From Ficedula albicollis (lineage: Eukaryota > Chordata > Aves > Passeriformes > Muscicapidae): a DNA stretch of 64,000 nt. The stretch spans positions 60,667,029-60,731,028 of the forward strand of contig NC_021675.1 of assembly GCF_000247815.1 (NCBI RefSeq), in the 5' to 3' direction. Of this stretch, positions 53,622 through 64,000 are shown piece by piece. Under the pieces are notes generated by a model. That model did not search any database. It was not told the origin of the DNA and saw nothing but the letters and a program-made list of their open reading frames with translations. The position numbers and the translations under genes are program-made. The number at the start of each line of letters is the position of its first letter. Position 1 is the first letter of the stretch.

Positions 53622-54202
53622 TTGATGGACATGGGAACCTTACATGAGGTCATCCTTGATGGACATGGGAACCTTATATGAGGTCATTGACTCAAATGGC
53701 TTCTGTAAAAGAAACTTTCTTAGTGTTTCCATGCAAACGAGAAAGGAAATTCTATAGGTATTCACACATCCCAATGGATTCTGTGACTAACAGATAACTC
53801 TAATAGTTGTTTGAAACTCTTCATCCTTAATGCACAAGGTTCTTTGCACATTCCTTAGCCTAAAGTATAGGGATTGGGCAGGCTGTCATTGATAATTATG
53901 TTTATCCTGTGTAGAACCTCAATTAAATTTTGATGGACATGGGAACCTTACATGAGGTCATTGACTCAAATGGCTTCTGTAAATCAAGCTTTCTTAGTGT
54001 TTCCATGCAAACGAGAAAGGAAATTCTATAGGTATTCACACATCCCAATGGATTCTGTGACTAACAGATAACTCTAATAGTTGTTTGAAACTCTTCATCC
54101 TTAATGCACAAGGTTCTTTGCACATTCCTTAGCCTAAAGTATAGGGATTGGGCAGGCTGTCATTGATAATTATGTTTATCCTGTGTAGAACCTCAATTAA
54201 AT
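53622..54202. repeat. Compound tandem duplication: 34-bp and 274-bp units
   Basis: The word TTGATGGACATGGGAACC starts at 53622, 53656 and 53930. The first two starts define a 34-bp duplication. The last two define a 274-bp duplication (53656-53929 and 53930-54202) at roughly 98-99% identity. Differences cluster in the first 60 bases: TATATG versus TACATG, and three changes around GTAAAAGAAAC versus GTAAATCAAGC. The third start carries TACATG like the first, so the 34-bp and 274-bp events, or an exchange between them, are linked. No transposon features. Confidence 0.95.
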
Positions 54203-56263
54203 AGATTTTTAAAACCCCTCTCCTTGAAGTTTTCTTAGGAAATGTTCCTGCATCATTACTAAAAAACAAGATGCTTTTCCTGGAACCTGGGAAGGTTAAG
54301 TGGACTTTATAAGTGAGGGCAAAATTGACCCACTGAGTGTATTTACAATGGATGTTACATTAGAAGCAACAGGAACAGTGATTATGGGAAAAAACCACAG
54401 TAACAGCCCTTCTGTGTCTCCAAAGTGCCTGTGATTTAAATGGCAAGAATTGTAAAGTACAATGGGAAACACAAGCACAGCGGGTCTTTCATGAAATGAG
54501 AATTTTCTCTTAATAAGGGCCTTTTACATCCAGTGTAATACAGAAACACTATTTCAGGTAGAGGCCACTGATTGGAAGAACAATGTTTGTTGTGTTTTTC
54601 TGCCTGTTTTGCTTAATCAAAAATCAGTGGAACTCATTGAGGCTGCCTCAATGATTAAGTACATATTGTATTTCTCTTGAAATTGTCGCTGGAATTTTGT
54701 GTCAAAGCTGTGCTATGTCTGAGATTGGTAATCTATTTTTAATCTACTGCAAAGCCAGAAATTATTTTTTGTTTCTTGAGGTGGAACTGCCAACAAGCAC
54801 TAAGTTCTTCGGATTGTGTATCTCAGATATACAATCTACTGGTGGTTTTAAGTCCAAAAGAATAAAACCAAAAATCTTTACCCATCTCAGTTTCTGGAAT
54901 AAAAGCTAGAAGGAGGAGATGAGGAGAGCCCCATGGAGGATCTTTGCCAGCTCAGTCAGCTACAATATCAAAGCCTGCCCAAGCACAGGGGTTCAGTGAC
55001 AATATGTGCCTGTTGTGTGAAAAAATAAACAGCTGCTAACTTTTCAGCCTAAATGACACACCAGTGTTCACAAGAACCCTCATGTTAATGCTGTCTAAGC
55101 AAAATCTATATTCTACTGAATTTCAGAAGTTCTTTGAGACACAAACCCTGCTTTAGCACTGTCCATGCTAAACTAATATCATATTGAAATCCATCTGATA
55201 CAGAAAGTGCCTTTGAGTCAACATAAATACACTTTTTATGAAGATATTTGCTTCTATGAAGATGTTGTGTATTAGTACAGAAACAACAAAAACAGCAGAG
55301 CAGAAAGGATTCCTAGGGCCTTTAGATGATGCCAGAGGGAGATATATTAATACATTCAAGTATCATACCTGCATATGTAGCACAAAAATGATGAAAGCAA
55401 TGGGGTTGCATGCTTTAGCCAATGGCTTCAGACTAGTCTGGGAGGTTTTGCAGTCACCTCTGGAAGGTAAGAGGAAAGTCTTCATGTTTTAAGAGCTTTT
55501 GTCTGTTACAATGGGAAATTTTAGGTGCTGAATCTTTGATTAGGGCACCAAGTTGGTCTCCCACAAGTTATTCGGGATGATGGAGGAACATATCTCCCTG
55601 TTTGTCTATTTCAACACTGTTGCACTGGGGTGGAATAGAATACTTGAATAGAATTCTGACTCCCTTTTCTGAGCTGAGCAGAAGTGTCACTTGTTCGTGA
55701 TTTTACCAGACTTCAGATCATTATGGTGTGAGTTTTCTTCAACCAGTTCACATCTTTTAAAATGTGCTGAAAATGGAAACTAGAATGCTGACTGTGTATA
55801 CTGAAAATGAGCATGCACTTTAAAGCATAAGTAGTCCCATGCTACCACTAGCCTTTGGTGACTGGGGAAATACATGAAAGCAAAGATAAAATACATTTAT
55901 AGGGATTTTAAATACTTTGCATATTAAAGTTTTCTATGATTTAATTTCATTTAGCCATTATAGTCTTCATTTGTGGAAGAACAGATACTGCACATTTAAA
56001 GCTCATCATTTCCACCTCAGTGTCATCACAGTGTTAACCATGCCTGATTTAAATTCTTTTAAATTAGGTATCTGGTCAAGCTCTCTTTCTCTACAATCGA
56101 GGGAGAAATGGGGGTATCTCCAGGCAGTTTATGCTGTTAAAATCATAGTTCTTTGTTCTTATGAGAGTAAGGCTGAATTATCTTGTGGAGATCTCTGTAA
56201 CTGACTGTGTGACCATTGTGGGTTTGAACAGAATCAAACTTCCTGCCAAGACATACAAAGAGA
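54203..56263. other. Non-coding unique sequence
   Basis: No gene or named repeat recognised. Frames are at most about 95 codons. Confidence 0.4.
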
Positions 56264-56320
56264 TGAGTCATGGTTTAATCCCAGCTGGCAATTAAGTACC
56301 ACACTGCCATTGGCTCACTT
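56264..56320 (+). mobile_element. Endogenous retrovirus LTR, 5'-end fragment
   Basis: Starts close to the canonical TG end, reads GTCATGGTTTAATCCC, and continues to ACACTGCCATTGGCTCACTT. This is the same LTR family as the fragment at 20931. Only about 55 bp remains before an abrupt switch to antisense CR1 sequence. A dead fragment without internal genes. Confidence 0.7.
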
Positions 56321-56500
56321 CATCCGCCAGTTCCCTCAGGGCCTGTGGATTCCTCTCATCAAGTCCCATGGACTTGTGCACATTCAGGTTCCTTAGATCG
56401 TCTCAAACCTGTTCTCCTACCATGGCAAGTTCTTCATTTTCCCAGTTCCAGCCTCTGCCTTCTTTGATTTGGGTGCTGTAACTAGAGCTCTAATGGGCCA
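56321..56500 (-). mobile_element. CR1 LINE ORF2 fragment upstream of the RT core
   Basis: On + it reads CATCCGCCAGTTCCCTCAGG, then CAAGTCCCATGGACTTGTG, CATTCAGGTTCCTTAGA and GTTCTTCATTTTCCCAG. This is the reverse complement of the CR1 ORF2 segment linking the endonuclease and reverse-transcriptase domains; the - strand encodes words such as HKSMGL. About 180 bp survives with indels and no intact frame. The rest of the element toward its 3' end is missing, and its place is taken by the LTR fragment. The right-hand boundary is approximate. Confidence 0.8.
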
Positions 56501-57723
56501 AGAAACAAACATGAAGTGGGAGATAATTAATTTGTTTGTTTTGAAATGCAATTAAATGAAATATGTGCTAGAAAGCTCCATTCCAGTTCTTGGGCTGACA
56601 TAGTTTTTGCAGTTCATAGCTTCCACTGTACCAGCTCCTGGAGTGGCTTAGACTTTCACTCAACTTGCCTTTAAGTGGCTATTTGGGACCCTTTGGATAC
56701 CCTGGCAGTGAGCTGCAATTATACCAGACAGACCAATGGCCTTCTAAGTGAGCTTTATACAGTAAATGTGAAATTGTACTGGAAAATTTCAGTGAACTAC
56801 TCTAGTTAGCATTTTCTTAAGATATATTGAAAATAATGCAGTTGATGAAGAAGTGTGTTAGCAGATGCAAAAAATACAATGTCCTTTTCACATAGTACAA
56901 TGTGGAAAAGGGACTGTATAAAGTACCCCACAAGATTATAAGGTAAAATATAGGAATATAGGAATTCAACTGGGGACAGAATTAGCTGGAGGAAGTATGA
57001 AAATAATTTATGGAACCCATTACATACATTCAAAAATTTGATTTCCCTCTTAGCCTTCTATGGACAAGTTGGGATGAGTACTGTTCGTAGGCTAAGTTAA
57101 GAATCAGGAAGGGGTATCAAGGTCATGTCTAGACAATCTTTTGACAGTTGGGGTAAATTCATTCATTCTGGGTCTTTTTCTGGCTACAGGCAGCAGAACT
57201 CTAATGCAGAAATCGTGTTGCTGCAGTTACCAGAGGATTCAAGCTATGAAAAACCTAGTTTTGACAAGAAATGATGGCAAATCTCTGAGGGTAGAGCTTT
57301 AGAGGGCTTTGTTTGTTGCTCTGAGTGGACCTTTCTGATGAAATCATGGGATGGAGGTGTGAACTGTGGCTGTATTGTGTGTAAGGCAGAGTTGAATTGC
57401 AGTCAGCCAGCTGCACAAGCAAAAAACATTTTCACCTTCCTGAAAATGACCAAGTAAGATCATAGATCATCACCCTAAATGCTGTGAAACAGCAGAGTAA
57501 AAAGCAAGGTCACACTCTAATTGAGAGTTCGTGCTTCCTAAGCGTGCATTAATATTTGGTTTGCATTCTGTCTGGTTTTAGTGTAGTATAAACCAGCGAC
57601 TAAAGACTCTGATATGGTTTTGGAAGGCTGTAGAGTAGTGAAGAGGGGTCTGCTGTGTAAGCTCTCTGATGCTGCCTTCTCTGTTTGAAGCACTTTTTCA
57701 CTGATCTGTGTTATAAAATAACT
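56501..57723. other. Non-coding unique sequence
   Basis: Nothing recognised. Confidence 0.4.
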
Positions 57724-57927
57724 TTTCCCTATGCAGCCATGAAGTGTTGTGCAGTGATAAGAGATGTCCGTGCACTTTAAACAACAGAATTCATGTAATT
57801 ATCTCCTTTTCAGTAATTAGCACACTTTCCCTCTGCAGCCATGAAGTGTTGTGCAGTGATAAGGGATGTCCGTGCACTTTAAACAACAGAATTTATGTAA
57901 TTATCTCCTTTTCAGTAATTAGCACAC
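57724..57927. repeat. Two-copy tandem duplication, period 102 bp
   Basis: Copy 1 is 57724-57825 and copy 2 is 57826-57927. Shared text runs from TTTCCCT through GCAGCCATGAAGTGTTG and GTCCGTGCACTTTAAAC to AATTAGCACAC. Three differences are seen (A/C, A/G, C/T), so about 97% identity. The period is a multiple of three, so one + frame repeats the same peptide twice; there is no other sign of coding. Confidence 0.96.
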
Positions 57928-60052
57928 CCTGATAAAGTCAAATGGTGCAGGAAACCCATCAGGTGCCATGTGCAGGAAATAATTTGCTTTGTGTTCTCTG
58001 TTTTCCAAACCAACATTTTAATTGTGACTCAGATGTGTGATGTACATGGTTTATAGAGCATGGGATTAGGGTTTCCATAGTGTCAATCTGGAACCAGGTG
58101 AACAAAGTAAATTCTTTCTACAGAAGAAAAAAGTTAGCAGAATCCAATTTCACTAAGCTAAATTATCAATGAAATATTTAATATTTTGGGGGGCATATAT
58201 GCTGTTGGATGTAGAAATTACATATTTGATTTTATGTAGTGTTGCTGGGGAGGAGTTGAACGAACACAATGATTTTTTCCCTCACATTCTGTGCATATTT
58301 TAAATTTAATTCATGCTAATGCAATTGGTGGATCCGTCCTTCCTTTTATATGCTTTTGGAAAACAGGCAGCTAAGCGGTTTATATTCAGGCTTTTGATAT
58401 TAAGAGAAAATAAATGTTGATTTTGCATACACTAACTTATAAGTTAAATGGGTTGAACACTTACATTTCCCAGCTGTCACAATAACCAATAGCTGCATGT
58501 TTTTCCAAATGTGACAAACATGTATTCTTGCTTCCCAGACAAGGCAGAACACTTAAGATAGTAATAAAGATATATTGGTTTTTATATACACTATTTTAAC
58601 TCTTGATAATTTAAGTAGTATGAATTACAATTTGCAAAAAAGTATTTGCCAGAGCTATAAAAGCATTTCCCAAGATGCAATTGGCTTAAGCAATGTTTGT
58701 AAACACTTAAAGGGAAATGCAGTTCTACATCATTTTGAAAGACATTTGTCTTTCAGAGCAGAACAATTGGTTATGGAATTTGTCAAAATGCAACATGACT
58801 ACATTTACTTGTAAGGAATAATTCTACTTGAGTATCAGTTTCCTTAGAGACCATGCCAGAACATCGGCAAATATAGAGAGCAGAATTATCTTACACTTTT
58901 ACTGGTAGTCAGCTGAGGAATATTCCTTTCAATAAGTTCAGTAGTTACTTCAGGAACATTCCCCTGTGAAATTACAGAATGAGTTTGTATGTTGAGATTT
59001 CTACCATGATGTGTTTTGCCTTATAAGCAGTGTCACCATTCAGTTTTATTCCAGTGATGCACCATCAGAGCACTAATGTGACCTGACTGCATCATTTTGC
59101 TTAGGACTTAAGTCCATGACTGTTCAGTTTGTCTTCAGATATTCCAGATACTACCAGAAATATGCCCAATAATTGACTCTTTTTCTTTTCCCCACCCACA
59201 CTTTGATAGTTGGTAGATTGCTGTGAGAGACAGTCCTGGGCAGAAATCCCAGATTTTATTCACGCACAAATGATAAGCAGTTGCTTTGCTGACAACCAGG
59301 AAGCTGCTAAATGCAGGTGGAACTCAATAGGTTAAAACAGTCAGAACTTCCATTGAGCTGTTAGCTGAAGTCACAGTCCACAGCAAAGGTTCATCCAGCA
59401 CCACCAAACCCATGACATACATGGGGAGGATTTGATGGATGCTGTTTGATGGGGTCTGACTGTGTAAATGTGCAAAAATAGGATAAAGCTTTGAGAAACA
59501 GATTGGAACTGTTGAAAACTAAAGCTGTGGATGAAACAATGGCTTGAGATCTGGTTATTAAAGAAGTATTTGAGTTATTTACTGGCTAAATGGAGGGTAG
59601 GAGCCATAGCTTTCTAGCTGGAGTGATTTCTGCTATGGTTGAGAAACCTGGGCTTTTTCACATTTTGTATGTAAACACGACTGCATAAAAAATCTGTAAC
59701 TCCCATGTCATTGTCATATTCCAACTCCTTGCAATCCTTTCAATAAGTGGAAGGTAGGAGCAGTGTTACTGTTCTATTTGAGAATCCCTTTCTCCTAACC
59801 AGTAGATTATGAATGCATTTTCCTATGTAGTGTGACAAAGAAAGATTTAATCTAGTTTTGTTTCCATCAAAATATTTCTGTGCATTTCTTCATCCTGTTC
59901 TTGTATGTGCAGAGCTAGAAGGAATCCCCAGCTCTTGTTGATCACGACAGGCTTGTCTTTAAATACCTTTTTGAATGCATGTCTACTAAAACATTGAACC
60001 ATGCAAGCTGAAGCTGCCTCTGAAACTTTTTCTGTCTATTCTCCTCTCTTGG
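57928..60052. other. Non-coding unique sequence
   Basis: No gene recognised. AT-rich complex sequence at 58290-58560 with TAAT, CCAAT-like and GATA-like words resembles conserved enhancer DNA, but this cannot be established here. Confidence 0.4.
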
Positions 60053-60265
60053 AACCAATAAATAGTCCAGCACCTGAACCAATGAATAGTCTAGCACCTG
60101 AAGTACACTAAAGGCTGAAGTACACCTGCAGTACATTTAAGGCTACACTTAATATAAAAAAAAAAGAGAAAAAAACAACACTTAATATAAAAAAAAAAGA
60201 GATTTAATATAAAAAAAAAGAGAGAAAAACAACACTTAATATAAAAAAAAAAGAGAGAAAAATAA
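60053..60265. repeat. Nested short duplications and A-rich minisatellite
   Basis: AACCAATRAATAGTCYAGC starts at 60053 and 60077 (24-bp unit, two copies). AAGTACAC follows at 60101 and 60118. Then four units beginning YTTAATATA plus an A9-A11 run and GAGA start at 60148, 60181, 60203 and 60235, with spacing of 22-33 bp. Unit length varies because the ACAACA part is missing in one copy. The Phe/Leu-rich - frame over it (60091-60402) is a translation of the A runs. Confidence 0.93.
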
Positions 60266-62081
60266 CCCGTAAGAAAAAGCCAAGCCAACAAACCTAACAG
60301 TACAAGCAAACAGTAGAAAGCCATGACCAGCATGTAGGTTTCCCACAGCATGTAGGATAATTGCTCATCAAGGTAAGAGGTGTGTGAGCTAAATGGCTGC
60401 ATGCTTGAACAGACATTCTGTGTTATTATTCTATCCTAGAATTCATTTGATGCTTAGAGATCTCAACTGAAGTTTTTGAGACTGACCTTCCACTGTGATT
60501 TTATAGCCTAATGTGCAACTTTTGCATTCTTTTGTGCTCATGCATACAATGATTCTGAGGAAAAATAGGCCTGTCTTTACTGTATGCTCATTATAAATGC
60601 TTTTGTTCTGTTTTTATGAATGTCCTGTCTAAAACTCATTAGTCATAAAAGCACACCAACAACTACCAAAAAGACGTAATGTTAAATTAAGTTTACTGTA
60701 GTGAAGCCAAAACTAAAATGACTAGTCAGTGGGAGTACAACATAAAAAAGATTTATGTGAAAGTGGAAAAGACCTCTGAGCAACTGTTAAGAGACCATTG
60801 TGCATATGATTCTGCACTTGAGAGACATCTATTTCCCTCCCAGTAATTCTGGAAAGAGAAGGATTCCAAGCATCGTGTTTTCAGTAAGGTTTTATTTGCT
60901 ATTATGATGAGCAGGGGTCATTGCTCGGAGAAATAGGAGCTGTCAATCAAGAGCATGCAGCAGAAAGCAGGTCTGAAGCTGCCCTCAGCACCTGGGGAAG
61001 GATGTGCTGCTGAGGGGTGCCTGCTCAGAGGGGATGGGAATGTGCAATATTCCCTGCCGGGGGCATTTAAGATCTGAGATTTTGATTTGCTATGTCTAAA
61101 AGTAAGGGTAGTTTTGCAAAATTTAGACCAGGTTGTTATTTCAAAGCTCATTATTTTAAAATGTAGATTCTTAGGCCAAATTCTATATTTGAGCCAAATG
61201 ACAAAGAAAAATATAGAGGGGGTAGAGTTCTCCTAAATGAGACCTGAATTAGGCTTTTCTCCAGCATGGCAGAGAATTTCTTGTGTCCTAGCAAAAGCTG
61301 CAAGAGTCTTCTAATCAGTTGTTATGAGGATCATGCACATCTGTTTTTTTTAAGGCTAAGTACATTTCCAGGCAAATATCATCCTGGAAGATTTTCTGAT
61401 GCAATATGGAACTTGCAGCATTGAATATAACAAGGAGGCAAATCATAATATATGGGATAGTGTCCAAAGGAGAAGGTGTACATATGGAGAGTGAATAGAG
61501 AGTTACTCAATCTGCATGAATTTTGTCACTGATAAAACAAGAAAGGAAGATGTGCTGCATTAGTGGTGCTGAATCTTACTTAGCAAGAGGGAACAGGAGA
61601 AAAGAGAAAAGATAACTGAAAAGAGATAATGGTAAAGGATTGGTAACAAACCTCTTGCTGTACTCAATAACTATTTGGTTGGTTGCCATATCTGCTTGGG
61701 TGAAATGGGTACAGGTAAGTCTCTAGAACAGAGTCAGATTTCTGTTGAACTGGCACAGGCAAGATGAGAGTTTCCTGTGAGTGATGTAGATTGTTTGTAT
61801 CAATTGCAATTATCCTGTATGTTGAGATTACTTCTGTCTAATTATTTACTGAGTATCACAACATGCTAAGAGGCTATATCATGTTCTTGATGTTGCAGAA
61901 GGGAGGGAATTTCATCTTAACTTACATCTTAACTCAGAGTCTAACAGAAGGAGCCAGTAGGTCCGTGTTAAGGGGATTGTATGAAAACTGCTAAACTGTA
62001 TTGGACAAGAGATGAGTACCATTCAGGAGGTCTGCAAGGACAGTGTACAGTAGGTGTATTCCCCAGACAGCCCCAAGAAAG
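60266..62081. other. Non-coding unique sequence
   Basis: Nothing recognised. The longest frames are about 77 codons. Confidence 0.4.
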
Positions 62082-62114
62082 TAATGGTGTAGTGTGTTTG
62101 CAACTACACCATTA
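62082..62114. repeat. Perfect hairpin, 12-bp stem, 9-base loop
   Basis: TAATGGTGTAGT (62082-62093) and ACTACACCATTA (62103-62114) are exact reverse complements around the loop GTGTTTGCA. No T run follows and no gene is adjacent. Too short for a typical pre-miRNA. Confidence 0.88.
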
Positions 62115-63116
62115 TTCAATATTCAATGTTCATCGTGCTTGCTGATGGATCATCTGCATGTCCTGGAGACCTGTGTATTTCCTTCTCATTTCCCCAATGA
62201 TGGAATGGTAGATGAGTCCCAGCTTCCACTCTTCATGCTATGCTAGCATTGTCCAATCTTCTGATGTGTCAAATCCTTCTTCTCTTCACTGCCACTGTTC
62301 AACTTCCCTTGTGCTGACCACACAGCTCTGGCTCTCTCAGTAGCAGAGATGCAGCAGGACATTTTCCCCCAGAGTTGGCATGGGAGCACAGTGGAAATGA
62401 GCAGGATTTGAATGGTGGCCATGGCCATTTTGCAGGGCTGGCAGTGTGCTCACCCTCCTGAGAATCACTGGGGCTGCTGCCCCCCTGGTCTGCCAGGAGT
62501 AAAACTGATGTTAAACCAGTCAACTTCTGCAATCTGCCTGTCATGGCACAAACAGGACTTCTAAAATATTGTGGATATTAAGTGTTCCAGTGATTTTGTT
62601 TATTCCACTGTCTTTGTGGCATTTGCTAAATGGGATGAATGTAACTGTCTGCTTACCTGTTCCTAATTCTGAAATGAGCCCTGACTCCCAGTAGCCCCAG
62701 CACCCTGCAGCAGCAGCAAATGTCTAGTGAAAAAGCAGGACCTGTGTGGCAAATATGTTCTAATGCAGCCTGCACCCATGTGTTTGAGCACAGTCAGCAA
62801 AAATTCATGTAAAGATAAAACAGGATTTTAATTTTTTTATTTTTATTTTTTTGGTTTTTCACACTATTTGTTTCTGTCAGAGAAGGATTCTTCCTCCTGG
62901 AATCTGGAATTTCACATTCAACTAAGCCACCCCTGAAGCCTTCTTGATGTGGTCTCTTTGGGGCTTGTCCTAGAGACAGATTTTTTCATCTGTGGGAGTA
63001 GTGCACTAGGTTGCTGCCATCCCTTCACAGCAGAAGATTGCCATGGAATGAATGGTGATTGCCCTTGATATTGCCTGTTTGGTTTTGAGGAGGGATCTTC
63101 TGCAAGCTTGTTTATG
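62115..63116. other. Non-coding unique sequence
   Basis: A GC-richer patch at 62240-62540 has overlapping - frames of 61 and 81 codons without recognisable domains. A T-rich run lies at about 62829-62860. Confidence 0.4.
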
Positions 63117-63247
63117 TTTGTGGCTAGCAGATATTTCTCTCTTCACCGTTTTTGGTGGTTTTTTTGTAACCTTTCATCACCATTTGTGACTAGCAGATAT
63201 TTCTCTCTTCACCATTTTTGGTGGTTTTTTTGTAACCTTTCATCACC
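63117..63247. repeat. Two-copy tandem duplication, period 66 bp
   Basis: Copy 1 is 63117-63182 and copy 2 is 63183-63247. Shared text runs from TTTGTG through CTAGCAGATATTTCTCTC and GGTGGTTTTTTTGTAACC to CATCACC. Two G/A differences are seen, one of them CpG to CpA (CACCGT versus CACCAT). A + frame at 63108-63362 shows the same peptide twice because 66 is a multiple of three. Confidence 0.96.
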
Positions 63248-64000
63248 TCTTTCTGCTTTTACATTTCCTAATCTCTTTCTGAAACTCTTTCTACTTTTCT
63301 TTCTTCCCTTTCTCAGCATTACTTCTTCCTACACCTCACACATGGATTGTCGACCAAATTAAAGCTTTTTCTTTCATGGTTACAATTACTAAAGAAAAAT
63401 AATATTAATTCATTCATAAAACAAATCTCTTCAACAATGGAGGTAGGATGATTCAGTCAGGGAGCTGTTAGCCAGGAGACCTGACATCAGTTTCTATGAC
63501 CTTGAGCAAGCTCAGCCTCTCTGAAGCCTGACTTCCTATTGCCTCATACCCTGTAATAGCATTTGCCTGGTGCAAAACCACTGTGACATGACATGATTTG
63601 ACAGCCTACCTTGAGATCAGATTGCAAGGTAAGGTTTTGCAGAAAGTACAGAATTAGTCTGGCTTAGTTTCCTTGTTTATAAACTTAAGACCATAATACT
63701 GGAGTCTTTAGATCACCCATGATCCCTAAATAAATGCTAAGTATTCTTATTAACCCATTTCAAGACAAATGCACATTTATCAGGTATTTTTTGTGTCACA
63801 CCCCTGCAGTATTCAACAGCATTTTAAGATTTGCAGCATGCTAAAAATAATTGTTATAAATATGTTCCTATGTTTTAAAGATTGTTTAGCATTTATCAGT
63901 CATAGTTGGTTCAGTACATAGGTAATATTTTGGATGTGGTGGTAATACTTTTGTTCTCACTGAAATGATGAAAGTCAGCTTTTTGACCCAAAGAGAACAG
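63248..64000. other. Non-coding unique sequence
   Basis: Pyrimidine-rich at the start, then AT-rich. No gene or named repeat recognised. Confidence 0.4.

Noticed and set aside
60146..60265. CRISPR-like array of spaced repeats
   Set aside because: Units are A-rich, of uneven length and without unique spacers, in a vertebrate genome. A minisatellite.

Overview
This window is vertebrate nuclear DNA, almost certainly from a bird and probably from a passerine. Three things point there. All recognisable LINE debris is CR1, the dominant non-LTR retrotransposon of birds. Two short fragments match the 5' end of a common avian endogenous-retrovirus LTR. An antisense SINE at about 38575-38712 combines a tRNA-Ile-like head with a CR1-like tail, the structure described for the passerine SINE TguSINE1. 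The DNA is AT-rich with low CpG, as in an intergenic desert or very long intron on a macrochromosome. I recognise no protein-coding gene, rRNA, tRNA gene, CRISPR array or bacterial-type system. The long open frames are homopolymer translations, repeat shadows, or frames that chance can explain.

Layout. 1-5 kb: a CR1 reverse-transcriptase fragment on + (431-985), then unique DNA. 5-13 kb: unique DNA with four short two-copy tandem duplications (4958, 6747, 10576, 12214). 13-29 kb: mostly unique, with a 20-bp palindrome (17150), a (TATC)16 microsatellite (20029) followed by a purine-rich stretch, and an LTR fragment (20931). 29.2-29.7 kb: a 370-base pure G run inside homopolymer blocks. 31.1-31.6 kb: two more tandem duplications. 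33.1-33.7 kb: the longest non-repeat open frame, 191 codons on -. 34-41 kb: a CR1 3' end on - (34188), the SINE (38575), several hairpins, and a CR1 3' end on + (40460). 41.6-43.0 kb: a CR1 3' segment on - interrupted by a 636-base G run. 43-56 kb: unique DNA with duplications at 48049, 52901 and 53622. 56.3-56.5 kb: an LTR fragment abutting an antisense CR1 ORF2 fragment. 57.7-63.2 kb: duplications at 57724 and 63117, an A-rich minisatellite (60053-60265) and a perfect hairpin (62082).

Two things deserve a second look. First, both giant G runs look like assembly or sequencing artefacts. The second interrupts an otherwise continuous CR1 and has the same A-rich sequence on both sides. Second, there is an unusual density of two-copy tandem duplications with units of about 50-100 bp (one of 274 bp) and about 0-3% divergence between copies. 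They may be a real mutational signature or haplotype-derived false duplications. I found no convincing new biological system, and nothing here lets genes be described as working together.
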